Below, one piece after another: positions 9,852 through 22,754 of a stretch of DNA of 64,000 nucleotides. Under the pieces are notes generated by a model. It was not told the origin of the DNA. It ran no database searches and was given only the letters and a program-made list of their open reading frames with translations. Location of the stretch: NCBI GenBank assembly GCA_033439765.1, contig JAULSN010000001.1:5332001-5396000 (forward strand), written 5' to 3'. The stretch's first letter is position 1. Each line of letters begins with the position of its first letter. Origin of the DNA: Lasiosphaeria ovina (taxonomy: Eukaryota > Ascomycota > Sordariomycetes > Sordariales > Lasiosphaeriaceae). The position numbers were made by a program, and so were the translations under genes.

Positions 9852-12504
9852 GGATGGCGGCGCCACACGACGCCCCAACGAAAACAATCGCCCGGCCAGC
9901 GGGCCGTGTGCATGTCGAGGCAGCCCCCGTGTGGACGGTTTGACGAGAGCAAGTCGTGGCAGCCACGCGGAGGGCTGAAGATAAGCGCGTCTGTTTTAAA
10001 AGGGGAAAAGGGGTCTGTGGTTTTTGGTGTGATTCGCATGGCGCACCACCGTGCCCTACGTCTCAGAATGCGCAGATGAGCCGGCCAGCCACCGGTGATG
10101 AAGGAAAGGAGCTGAGACATCTCCAACGGAGTGCGGACAAACTCGAAAAAGAAAGCCAACACAATGTTCGGGATTGGGCAAAGAAGCCAATCTCTCCACG
10201 ATAAGACGAGCCCCGAGTAAAAAAAGGAAGTGTCTATTTGTTCCGATAAGGGCGGTTTTTTTTTTGCTCGAGCCTTCGTATCTTGTTTTCGTGGGCTGAT
10301 GAGATATCAAGACGATCAGCGGGCTCTTGGATTTCGATCTTCAACAAGAACACGCGGCCCTCGACAAGATCTAGAAGTGGCTGCATCCAATCATGAAGCT
10401 TCAAGGGAACTTACAAGCTCCTATCGGTCGGGCTAGCTATCAAAAGTTCAACGCCCCATTAAAGCTGGCGTCTAAATAAAAAGCGAAGTCGTGGGGGCTT
10501 GAAAGTTACGGAATAACCCGCATTACCTCTTTCGATGTCCCAAGCAATTGATTGACTGGCCTGGCCAATACCATGGCTCCCCACAAATTGATGGCCACGA
10601 TTGGCAGCTGGCCGTCCAAAAAAGTGAAGCCAAATCCGACCCAATTCACTTTTTCTCACACGTTGCACTACATGGTCTTGTTTGTCCGCGGACCGGCAAG
10701 CTCGGCATTCGATTCTTGCCAGTTGATTTGCTACTGCCAGGCACGCGCAATAGACAAGAACTGGAGACGAAAGGAAAGGACATGAAACTGTGATCAAGAA
10801 CTTGGATTGACGGACCGGAAATCTTCAACGGCGGTTGCGGGAGCCTAAGCAGGGAGGTGGGCTGCAGCTGTTAGGAGAATGGCAGGAGCCAATTACGCTG
10901 CAAACGCTCCGTGCCAATTGAGATGGCCGGGCGGCACACCTCGCCAGAGTCGCAACTCCTTCTCGGCACTCTTGGGGCTGGTGGTGGACGGTTGCGACGG
11001 CGCAAAGTCTCCGAGAGCAACCGTGGCAGGCGCCTGTGCTGACAACAGACAAGACATCTTTCAGAGGCTGTTGGCAGGCCATCTTGGAGGCAAATAAGCA
11101 AGGTACCGAGAGCTGTCGACCAAACAGAGCCTCATCATTCGCCGTTTCTGGGGAGAGGCTGGACGTTGCAGTCGGCCTGGCCTGATGCCGAAACCAAGTT
11201 ATCTTTCAACAGCGATAAGGTCGACTTCTTCTGGACGTTATTAGTCTCTTGGCACGTCGTCAAAACCTGACGAAAGGCGAGATGGTAAAACCACTTATTC
11301 CGTTTTTGTCCTTTCTGTTCTGTTGTCTGTCTCTTCACTGGACGGGGGCGAGAGAGTAAAACGGACAGGATCATCTCCCGACATCTTGATCCGGATCTAG
11401 CAATCGCATTATCGAAGTTTGGATTCCCCATCTTGGAAGACATGGCACTTGCAGAACAGGAGAGGCCCCAGCAGGAGGGCTTGGACTAGGGGCTCGTCCT
11501 TGGAACGTCGACCCGTTCCAAGGAAATCTTGGTTCTGTTTCGGCCGGGCAGTCCTGAAAGCTACCTTAGCTTTTACGCTCCAGGGCATCTCTCATCATCT
11601 CATGTGCCAACTTCTGGCTCTCGGTGCCATCTAGGCTCTTGGCAGTGCGAGCGAGCGAGCCATCTTTGTTCGTTGACGCGCTGTCACTGCAATCAATCTA
11701 GTCCGTCCTGTCTTGACCCGACAGAGTTATGGCTGCCGGGCTTACTGTCAGCTCCGGGAAGCCTGGAAGAGGGTCAAGTCGCCGTGCTGCTTGCTGCACA
11801 CACAAGCTCATTTCCCGCGCGAAGCCGTTGATGCTGCTGCATAACAACGCACCCGAGAACAGAAGTCACCTCCATGGGTCCAAAGGACGAACTGGGCGAG
11901 TCCCCCCACACGTAAACCGTGGCACAATACTCCACTGCATGGAGAAGGGGCAGCCACCTTCCAGGCTCCTAGGGCAGTCTGGGTAGCAAGATCGAGATTC
12001 GGAAAGCCGGACGGGCCTCGCAAGAGAAAAGAATCGCCAGCAATTGACGGCGCAATTTGTCTCTAACATCGCGTCCCGCCTTGGTACTCTGCTGGACTCA
12101 CCAAGTCCCGGGAGCCTGCGATTCTGAGACACGCGGGATGCTGCGGTAGAACCCGACGAGAACTCGCCATCCGAGAAAAGGTGTGCTGTACTATGGTATG
12201 GGTATGGACTGTAAATACTCAGTAGGCAGAGTAGTGCAATGTGCGTAAGGTAGTGTCTTCCTCTGGCTCGGCTAATTGCTGCCGTCGAGCAGGCAGAAAC
12301 GGCATTGACAGGCTCCTCAGGCACATGCCAATCGTGGAGGTGGAAATTCCAGCTGTCAATGTACTCGACCAAGGCTTCGTTCATTGTCGACGGGTCGTCT
12401 TTTTAGCCCAGCGCCTGCCATCTAACGTCCATTGTCCATCCATACTTGAGTTGCGTATTTAGTTATCGGCTTGCTATAACGATGCTTACCAAGGCTTACC
12501 AAGG

Positions 12505-13280
12505 CGGAGTATGTGCTAAGTAGTCTGGCGTCGTATATATATTGCGGGTTTCATGGCATTTCCCGACGTGGTACGTTGGGTACGGACGGATACTCCGTAC
12601 CGTACGGCTCTCCTCCATGCCGTTGCGCCACCACGCGTGTAGGTAACAACGGAGTATATATGTACGGCAAAGGTATGCCCAAAAAAGGTGAAGATGGCCG
12701 TTGTCTGTGCCTTGTCCGTTGGAGATCTCAACCGAGATCAATTGGATCGGTACCTGGCTGAGTATCCGCATATACGTCAAGATTGAATGTCGAGAAGGCG
12801 GCGGGAACGGAAAACAATGGATGGACAACGGACTCCGCGTCTTCGTTTGGGCTAGCACTGTAACCTGAAGATAACAATTTCTTTGCAGGTTGGGACGTTT
12901 TCTCTTGTGGCAGGGTTCTCGGGCTGCCGAGCGCGTTGCGTCATTCATCTGAGAGCCAGAACACGGATGCGGACGTGGCCCGTTAGCGCTCTCAAGCCTC
13001 AGTGCCATCGCACACCTCGGCCCCCACTTACCAACAGCACAGCTGGGCAGGCATGGCATGGGGATGATAACCAACTCTTGACCACAGAGCCGAGAGACGG
13101 GAATTACCACGAAAATGGCTTCGAGATTACCAACCCAGGTCTGTTCCTGAGGGGCTGCACTTGCCAAGTTGTCATGGTGGAGTCGTTGGCAGCTAAGCCA
13201 CCCCTTGGAAGGTCGGGAATTTACCTTATCTTATCTCGGGGCAGGCTACATACATGTAGTTGGTAACAATACTCCGTACG
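12505..13280. repeat. Dispersed TACTCCGTA / TACGGAGTA motif copies
   Basis: Full or near-full copies of the motif or its reverse complement occur at about 12505, 12591, 12650 and 13270, some abutting GTACGG. Further copies lie at about 35563 and 36561, both in other gene-poor stretches. They may be promoter or mobile-element remnants; the sequence alone does not say. Confidence 0.5.
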
Positions 13281-16200
13281 GAATGGGAAAACAAAGTCAT
13301 CGTAAAGTACGAATACAGAGCGTGGCGTATAGAATTGGCCGGGTTGATGGAAGCCCCCGCCAATTGGGTTTTTTTCTTTTCACTTATTTGTGCACTGCAC
13401 ATTTTATTGGAAGTCTAGTAGGCCGGACCGGGTACCTAAATACCTACCTTAACTTTACAAACCGTGCCGAGTCGTCAGTTTTTGTATTCGTACCTAGATT
13501 GGAAGCAAGAAACATCACCAGAAGCCAAAGGCAGAAGGACGCCCCCTTGCAGAGCCCCCAAGAATGGAAGGACTTGCAAGATAGATCGTCGAACCCGTCG
13601 AACCTCACCGAGTCCCTAGAGCTTGGGGAAGCAACCTACACTAAGTACATACCCCGGAATCCGGCAAAGAAACTCGGACGAACCGAAGGCGAAGCACCGT
13701 GACAGGTCTTGACGCATTGTCTAGCGGCGACATATTACATCAACGAAGCTGGATAAGGCTCCAGGTTAACCACGACGCGGCTCAACCGCCGCAAGACAAC
13801 GGTCAAACATTCGCCCTGGGCTTTGGACCAGCAAGAGCATGGTGTCCAAAGCTTATTACTAGAAAATTCTTCATCTCAACGCACCGGGCACCTAACAAGG
13901 TTGTCAATATGAACATCGCCAACACGGACGGCGTGTAGTAGTCTCATTGTCCGAACGTTGGTTGGCGTGATGTACTGTCTCAGTCTCAGTCTGTCTGTCT
14001 CTTCAGAGGCCAGTGCGGAAACATGCGTAAACAGAATCTTAATTCCTAGCTGTCCTAGTGGCTGCCTTACGATCGCAATCACGATGTTACCTACAGGTAC
14101 GCGTCGGATCCTTCCCGAGCGTGCTTTATTAGCCAGCTGTTATGCTGTATGCTGTCTTGCGGCTCGGTCAGGTACAGCACAGTACAGCATCTTACGGAGG
14201 ACATCCGCCTGCCGTCGTCCGCTGAGCATCAACTTCAACCAACTAGCATTATACTTATGTAGTCGACGTTGTTACTGTTCACCGAGAATCGTGGGAATGA
14301 CGTTCCAAGAAGCCCCTCCTGATATCCATCTCCAGCCCAAGAAGGACGGCGGGTCGGCAGACGGGTTGTCTTGTTCGCTAGACCACGGCCCACTCCAAAG
14401 GACAAGGAGGACAGGGAACGCCTTGGAACAGCGTCGTATGCATGCAAAGTTTGCCATAGAAATGGCTTGGCTCCCAATTGGGAAGTTCCTCAACTGCTAC
14501 AATAGTATACTCCCTTTTTGTTTGCCCTGGGCGCCGAGCAGCAGCGCGAGTTTGATTCTGGTCTTCAAGACTCTCCGCATTTCGTAGTCTGAGTGCAATG
14601 GTGCATATCGAGAATTGGTGATTGTCGAACGATGTTCTGACACGAAGCCGAATCGCGGATCGCGCTAGCCGCTCCTAGGCGCGGACTTCACGTAGCTGCA
14701 TGCTTAAAGCTCAGATTGATATCGCATGAGCTGAAAGGTTACGAGGCGGTGGACGGGGAACATGGGGTATAGAAATATGAGTTCCGTTCGTCAGTCTAGA
14801 CCGACTGCTTTGTAATTCCAGAGGACCGCCCGAGTGTTTCAAGGACAGGCAAGGGGTTAGCGGCGAGCCAGTGCCCGCCTTTTCTCGGCCCTCTTGGCCT
14901 CGAAAAAAAATAACGAGAAAAAAAAGAGGAAACCTCCCGCTGGCCCGTTTTCCGTCCAAACTTCTTCGTTACGGATCCGTTGTTAGAACACGATAGTGGG
15001 CCGCCCGCGATCGTTGAACACCCCGGTCCTCGTCCGCCCACCTCAGCCCGCGGCAAACCCCACGTCACTCGTCTGGGCAGGTTATATGGGTTCGCAGTGG
15101 TGGGAAAAACAGCCACGCGCCGGCAACGAGGACTTCTCCAAGCACAAGCCAGCCAGAGAACCTTACCCCTGCCGCCGCTGTCGTGCACAACTGTGCATCC
15201 CTTCCGATCCGCCTGTAAATTTGCCCACCAAGGCCGGCCCCGATTTGCAAGGGCGTCACATCGGACTTTGATCCCATCGCCTCCTGGGCCGCTGGCCCCT
15301 GGGGCAAGTCAAGTACCAAGTGGGTTTATTTTCGTCTCGCAACTGCAGCCAGTGGCTGGCGGATCGCTGTTGGCTCGGGGCGCCCTTTCCATCTTTTCGA
15401 GATCCCAATCGACATGGGGGGACTTTCTATTCCCGATGCGAGCGAAAGCCCAGATTCTTGTTCCAAGGTTCTGCGCCCGAAAAGAGGGTCACCTAATTAA
15501 TAACCCTGAACCAAGCAAGACGCGTGCCTGCGTTTGTATTTATGTACTGTATATACAATACATTACATACATACGCACCGCGCACTCGCAATACCGAGTG
15601 TATTATAGGTGGTAAGTCTGTGAGACATGCGTACCTGAGCTGCGTCCGGTCTGAATCGACATCAATGGATGAGAGCGCGTCCACGTACGGATACACGGTG
15701 CAGTAACGTGCATCTAGATCCAATACGATGTTTGTCTGGCCGGGTCTATCTGGTTGCAACGGCGTGGGTTATATGTATGTACACTACCTACAGAACCTGC
15801 CCGTTGGTGTAGGTTGCTGTTTCCCGAGCTCCGTGGCTTCCGTGACGAGCAGGAAGAGAAGTCGCCTTCTCACTTATTATTATGCGTGCGTGTGCCCTGT
15901 GCATGGATCGAAGCTTGCTGCTGTTCCGCCGTGTGCCGCCGAAGCAATCCCAAACCTGAACCGCTCCCTCTGCTCCGCCGACAAAGCATGGCCGGCATTC
16001 AGCAGTGACCACCTACCTGCTGCAAGCATACGCCAGCGAAACCCACAACAGCACCCCTGGTAGTGTATGTACTTCGTACACAGTGGCTCCCTGAGGTGAG
16101 GAGCAAGGTAAGCGCACCTACTTGCATATCCGGACACACGAGCAGACTGGAGCGTGCAGTGCAGGCGAAACACGCAACGCTGCCAACTTTTGCCCAGCAA

Positions 16201-17380
16201 CGCAACTCCAGGTTGGGCCGCCTCCACCTGCATTCGCTGAGCCCCTTCTTGTCTGTCTGCCATCTTTTGCTGCACATTTCTCCCTAATCCTAATTCTATT
16301 ACCTACTATTCCCCACGACTTGCACGGGGCCGCCTCGGTGGATTCACTGCTCCAAACCCCATCAGCCCCAACACCGGCTTTCTCGCTCTCCTCTCCCTCT
16401 CGCTTTCGGCAATATCCGATTGTGTCGAGGACCTGAATCTGGATCCAGCCAGCCCGACCTGAGAGCAGGGCAAGCACCTCCCCCGTTGCTTCTTACCACT
16501 TCCGACTCAGTCGTCCGCTCGTTACCTGCGTACATCCCCGCAAGCCACAAGCTCACGCGCAGCTCAGCACAGCTATCGCCGGGCCTGATTTTACTGCGTC
16601 TGCATTCGCTGCTACTGCTGCAAGAGCCTAGTGAGACAAGCACACCGCGAGGACTGCCACACGCTGGATTTGGGGGGGAAGACCGTCCTTTTCAATCCGT
16701 GGCCTATCATCACGAGCGTCGTCACAAAGCCCTCGGACGCCTCGCCCAGCCACCCCGAGACCGACTATCGAATACCGGCCGGGATCCCAGGCCCGCGGCG
16801 GCCACGCCAACCAGTCCAGGCGTCACGCTCGTTTAGTGCACAATTTGACAGACAGGTGCTGCTGCATGCTGCTCGCTAGCTGCATTGGTCATTTTCTGGG
16901 CTAGAATTTCCAGCGCTATTGCGCCTGTCGATCGTCGGGTTGCCTCTGCTGTTTCTGCTGCAGCCAGCTGCCCGTGTGCTGGAGAGGAAAGTCCGGGGGG
17001 TGAAATTCAATCTGACTATCCCAACCTCGAGCCCTCCGCCGATCTGCACGCCCAGTTTTTAACGAATCTCGAGCACGACCGCCACAATTGTCGGCAGCAA
17101 AAAGAAGGGATAGCAAGCGTCGTGAAGGTAGCGCCCAAGGAGGCAGCAGCAGGAGAGGACAAAATATCGCGGCAAGAGAAAACTTGGTGATACAGAATAA
17201 TCCAACCAACGAGAGACGGGTAAGCCTGCAGGCGACTGTGGAGTTGGCCGCGCTGGTGTTACGCACGAGCGGCGACATTTTGGCCAATTCCGGTTGCGCC
17301 CTGTCCGCCAGAAGAGGACTGCTGCACTCGCAGCTTCGAAACTTGACACCCAGCCCACTATCCCGAATCGGGCCTCCACT

Positions 17381-20229
17381 ATGGCGCCCATTACACCCCG
17401 ACTCAAGATCCTGTCAGGTAAGTCGCCCGTTCAGCGCCAGCTGAGGTTGCGCCTATCTCCCCTCTCCGCCCTTCTGTATACCATTCCCGTCTTCAGCCTA
17501 GTTGCTACACCATATTTCCGGGACGAGCCCCCCAAAAAGAGTGGGCTTTCGCTCTCTGACGTTTCCCTCCTGTCCAACTCTTCACCCGGACCGTCGCATC
17601 ACCACACTCGTTTTACTCCAACATTTTGGATCTGCTGCGCATGCATCGCCGCCAGCGCAACCAGACATGTCGGACTATGAGCTGATGAATGTTGTGATAG
17701 TTGGCGGGAATCCTGTCTCCGCCTTCTTATCCTGGCGACTGCAAGCGACTAATGCCTGCGACGTCACTCTCGTGTGGAAGACGGGCTACGACCATGTGTC
17801 GCAGTACGGGATATCGTTCAAGTACGTTGCTCTCGCCCGCACAAATCAGCCTCCTTTCCCACCCTCCCCGTACTGACATTTTGCGCTCCAGATCCCCCGT
17901 CTTTGGCAACGAGAGGTTCAAGCCTCGACATGGTATGCAAAGCCCTCCCGCCTTTCATGATTGCGCACGCGTGCGCGCCCCGTGCGGAAGAGCATCCACC
18001 ATACTGAACTGTGCCATGATACAGTCGTACGAACACCAGAAGAGGCTGCCACTCGTAAGGAGGGCGCTTTTGACTACGTCATTCTCTGTATAAAAGCTCT
18101 ACCCGATGTCTACGACCTGCCCTCGGTTATCGATTCCGTCGTTACCCCTCAGCATACATGCATTCTCGTTAATACCACGCACTCGCTTGGCCTCGAAGCC
18201 GCCATTGAAGAGCGTTTTCCAACCAATGTAGTTTTGTCGCTTGTCTGCGGAGCCGATCTTGCCCAGCTAGGCGGGAGCGAATTCGAGCATAAGGGGTCGA
18301 CAGAGGTGTGGGTTGGGCCTGCTAACAAGAACTCAAATATCCCTCCTTCGATACAGGAGGATATGGCGCAGGCTCTGGCTATGACCCTTAGCACTGGCCA
18401 GGTCGATTGCAAGGTGTCGAGTAACATCCGGCAGCAGCAATACGAGCGGGTAATTGGGTAAGTGGGCTTGGATTGATGTACCCCCTCCAATTTTTTGTCC
18501 CGCGGCAGCCACTGACACGGCAACTCGCAGCTCCATCGCCTTCCACCCCTTGACGGTGCTCTTCGAGACTGCCAGCTATGCCGCGCTTCTAGATAAAGTA
18601 GGCGTGCCAAAGTTGGTGTCCGATGTGATGGACGAGCTGCTGGCACTTGCAGAAGCCCAAGGCTGCAAATTCCCGGCGGAGTTCAAGCAAAACACGATCG
18701 ACGAATTCGCGAGGACCACGTCAGACAACATAATGTGGCAGGACTACTCGGCGAGACGACCCATGGAGGTCGAGACTTATCTCGGCTCCCCCATTAGGTT
18801 ATCTCAGGAGACTGGTGTTCCCGTGCCCCGGATTGAGACTCTGTACGCGGTCCTACATAACATGAACGTGGTCAACCGCAGCAGGCCAAAATTGGAGGTG
18901 ATGGCACCACCAATGCAACCAGGATCACCCTCGGGCACTCCGTCACCTCTTCCTCGAATGTCCGCGCAAGGCCCTCCCCGGTCAGTCTCGAACGGCATGC
19001 CGAACGGAAATGGTATGCACCCACCGAGGCCGAGGCCGAGGGGCACTTCTCAGTTAGGGCCAGTCCCTGGGATGCGTCGGCCGCCTCCCATGAACGGAGG
19101 GGGGCCCAATGGCTATGGGCGACCACCAAATGGAATGCCGAATGGGCGTCAACAGTCTCGGCGAGGCTCAATGGAGGGGGCAGACCTGGAAGAGTTCAGC
19201 CACTTGGTCGTGTATGACGATATCCCAGAGGGTGGTGGGGTTGGATACCCACAGCAGCACGATCTCGTCCTGAGAGAGCGGGAGCTTCAACTGCGGCAAC
19301 GAGAGCTTGCCTTGAAGGAACAAGAAATCAAGCTGAGGCGGGCTGCCGCTGGAGTCGGCCAGGGGCCGAGAAGGGGACCACCTCCGCCAATGCGTCAAAA
19401 TGCCGTCGGTGTCTACGATGAAGAAGATGACGACGACGACTATTTCGATCCTTCCTCTACTCCGGGTGCATCTATGATTGATCCCGATAATTTCGACATG
19501 ATGAGCGTCACCTCGAGAAAGACTAGGAAAGCGCCAAGTAGCATGTCATCAATCCGCAAGAACCCCGAACAGGAGCAGCAGCAGCAGTCTCGAGGCGGCA
19601 GGTTTCGACCGAGCTTTGGGAGGAATCGAACGAGCCAGGTGATGACTGGTATTCCAGGACTGCATGAAAACATTTTGGACGATCCTCTCATCGGCTTCAC
19701 CTCGAACCGCTATGGCAACGTGGACCGAGGGATCATGCAAGCGGAATCGAGAGCGAACTCTTTAACATCGACCCGCCTTGATGAGCTGCAGTACACACAG
19801 GGTCCTATGCCTATGGGCATGAACGGGAACATTAACGGGAACATGCCCCGGCGAACTAGCCAGTCGCCTGGAAATCCCTACAGCCCATCGATCCGCGGCG
19901 GCGGTAGTGGGCGCCCATCGCCACCGAATGGCTATCAAGGACCTCCAAATGGCTATCAAGGGCCACCAAACGGCTACCCGCCGAATGCCGTCCGACAGCC
20001 TATTCCTCAATATCCTCCCGGACACGGCAACCATGTCGCACCGCAACAGGTGGAGCAGCATGTCGGGGTGAGCAGCCTGAAACCGCCCAAGGCAATCAAT
20101 GTTCCGAGTCTGACTGGTAGTGCGAGCGCCAGCGCGGGCAGTGGTGATTCTACTCACCTCGACTCTGAGCCCTCTGCCCACAGCAGCCAAAGCAGTCTAG
20201 GCCCCCGTCCTCCGATTGGGGTGCGCTAG
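17381..20229 (+). CDS. Ketopantoate reductase (PanE/ApbA)-like protein with long disordered C-terminal tail
   Basis: Five exons: 17381-17417, 17656-17821, 17892-17932, 18025-18457 and 18531-20229, giving 791 residues. The first exon is inferred from the ATG at 17381 plus AG|GTAAGT and an in-frame acceptor at 17655; if wrong, translation starts at 17667 (MSDYELMN) with 775 residues. The N-terminus has a Rossmann-type nucleotide loop (VVIVGGNPVSAFLSWRL). An NADPH-dependent reductase fold follows (DYVILCIKALPD, ILVNTTHSLG), and the exon 4 start (SIAFHPLTVLFE) begins the C-terminal helical domain. PanE-type enzymes are normally about 300-400 residues. Here about 370 extra residues follow: Pro/Gly/Asn-rich with a tandem NGYQGPP repeat near 19925-19990, a charged segment predicted as coiled coil (RERELQLRQRELALKEQE) and an acidic run. 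Substrate and reaction are unproven; the tail suggests a scaffold or regulatory role. Confidence 0.82.
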
Positions 20230-22754
20230 GCGGCGACGCGTCGATTGCCAGCATATTCGAGTGCCCCGGCAACGTGCTTGCCGGGAAATGCCAGCCGGCT
20301 AGCACCTTGATCCACTTGAACAGTTGGGGATGTGAGAATCAATGTTTCGTCGAGGCTATTGCGTTTTCATCAGCATCGCTTGGGCTACTCTGCCATGGTC
20401 ACGAAGCCGGTGACGTGGAATTGGTTTATTAGAGATTATTAATCTTCGAGGCTCCCCGGCTGTAGGGACGACGCGACTGGTCCCACAGATATATTCACGT
20501 TTTAGAAAGGGGATTATTGGCTTATTCTTCGACACGGCGTACACATAATATTAGTTGGCTCATTCCGTGAAGAACGAAGGAGCCCAGTACATAGGAATTT
20601 CGACGGACGATCATCAGGTTTTATTTATTTCTGGTAATACCGCATCAGAGAGCCGACGGATGACGATTATTATTGTCTCTTTTATTTATCTATCTTACTC
20701 TTTTCTGTTTTCTGTTGCTTGACTCAGCATATAATGGGAATTCGCCACGCAGCTCTATGGCGGAAGAAATGACGGAAGCATAGACTAGGCAGGGGTCTTT
20801 GCAGCGGCTAGGAATGTTCTGCTCGGAGTTTTCCTTCTTTCGGTGGTCGTTGTGGTGATAATGTGGCGTCGCGGCAAGAGGTGGTCAGCATTGGGAAAGT
20901 AGGCAAGAGAAGGGAAAGAGGGAGAGGAGACTCGTTTTTTCCCCTCCTTGTTTTGAGGAGAGAAAGAGGGGGATATAAACAGGGAGAGCGGGTGAAGAGA
21001 GAGATGGAGAGAGTTTTAGCAAAGCAATATGCCAGAATTGGGCACTTGGGCAGGTCGTGTATAAAATTTGGGTTTCTTCCTTCTTTATTCTATTTCCTTT
21101 TTCTCTCTCTTCTGCTTTGCTTTGCTGTCTCTCCCTCTCTCTCAGTCCCGCGCATACTCCCTGTCTCTGCTTTTCTGCCTCTTTCTCTCATTTATCCTCT
21201 TCCCTATCTCCGCATACCTAGTTGCTTTCTAGCGCGCACTGGTCGTGAGTTCTAACCCCCCGGCCTTTCCCTCTATATATTTGGATCTGTCCCTTTTGTC
21301 TATAATTGCCTCGGCCACCGCCGCTTTTTAATGTTTGTTGTTTTTGTTTTGTTGGCTGGCTGCCGAGTCTATGTACCTGGCGGTCATGTTCAAGTGGAAC
21401 CCCGGAAGCGGAGGTGAGAGGAGTGTTGTTAGTGGGCTGCTGTCGTCGTGGCGGGGGGGTTTTCTTCCCCCTTCCCTGCCCTTCGCTTCTCTTGCTCGAG
21501 GCAGCTTCCTCTGAGCGGGGAAGGGGAGCGAAGGACGGCACTGACGGCTCAGAACAACTGTCGAGTCGGTTGGTTGATGAGGGACGACGATGATGACGAG
21601 GACGACTACTTACTACTACTACCTTACTATTGGAACAGATATTTGAAGAAGAAGAAGAAGAAGGAGATGGATATCACAGGCAGGAACAGAGAAAGAAAAG
21701 ACGGGACTAAAATGAATATTTACCTACCCGGGGCACACATATACACATACACACGCCGACATAACTACGCCTATATTGGAGAGGGCGCTCGCAGACAGAT
21801 AAATAATTAAAAGCCTCTTCTGTTTTGTTCACATTTCTGTCGGCCCCCCTTGTTCGCTGGTCTAGTGTATGTATGTTATGGTTAATGGCAAGTTGCCATG
21901 CCAAATGTCTTCTCTCTATGTACTTCGTATTGTATGTATGCTCATGTCCATACAGTACACAGACAGTGACTAGCATACAGTTAGCTCGTCGTGCATTTTT
22001 TTTCCCGTTACACAACCCAGCCCAGGGGCACGGCGCAGCGTGCAAGAACAATTTCATTTTTTTATCTCTTGTACCGATGCCCCCAAGGCTGTTCCTTCCA
22101 AGTGGCCTGGGCGGGTGCGTAGTTTGTTAGCAAGTTAGGAAGGTTGGTTGTTGGTGCCCCTCACCCCTTCCCCCACCCTTAGGACTTGCATCTACCTTAC
22201 TGTGTATGCAAGGTTTGGTAGCTCCCGGCTGAATCCAGGGGGAGTTGACGGCCGTCTTTGCAGCGATTCGCAAACGAACTGGAGCCGAATACACCCGTCG
22301 TTGATTACTAAATACCTTACCTGTATTTCTGCATGGAGGTACCGAATGGCTACCTAAGCGCGGTTGGCGCGTTCACTGATCATAATCCCTGTCCCGCGCA
22401 GGGCTGCCTGCCCTGTGCTAGAACCCTTTCATGGAAGACTGTCTGTCACCGAGGACGAACGCCACCTGCGCGTCATTTCCTAGTTCTTCAAACACATCCC
22501 CAGTCGCCTTTTCTCGTCCCCTGCTACCTACGTAAGGTGATCTGGAAACCCCGGCATCGAAGGACGACTGCTTTTGCTGGGCCGCCCCCGGGGCTTCGAA
22601 TACGACTCCTTCCTTTCTTGACAAGGTAGCGACGGCGCAGGGCGGGCACCCGACTTCGTCGGTTCGCACTTACACAAAACCCCAAGCTGCCTCCAATCCC
22701 TCCGAACGAACCAGGGCGCTTACAGCGAAAAAAACAAGCGTTGTTGTGGCAAAA
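20230..22754. other. Intergenic region between the reductase-like gene and HSK3
   Basis: No gene is visible in about 2.5 kb. The first part is presumably the reductase 3' UTR. From 20.9 to 21.7 kb it has purine-rich then pyrimidine-rich low-complexity tracts, including a GAA run at about 21649-21666. The last several hundred bases are probably the HSK3 promoter and leader. Confidence 0.55.

Larger units (their letters stand above)
8081..17380. other. Long gene-poor region (about 9.3 kb)
   Basis: No open frame here combines an ATG start, splice-consistent continuation and recognisable protein-like composition. The longest frames (for example 12496-13167 minus and 14980-15615 plus) look like chance openings. 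From about 8290 to 9180 the sequence is more AT-rich than its surroundings and could be an eroded mobile element. Elsewhere it has short repeats and several copies of a TACTCCGTA/TACGGAGTA motif. The last few hundred bases, rich in short C/T runs, are probably promoter and 5' leader of the reductase gene. Confidence 0.5.

Noticed and set aside
12496..13167. 223-codon open frame on the minus strand
   Set aside because: No domain, irregular composition, and overlapping frames of similar length on both strands in non-coding DNA.
14980..15615. 211-codon open frame on the plus strand
   Set aside because: Low-quality composition ending in TATA/ACA-rich simple sequence; no start context or homology cue.
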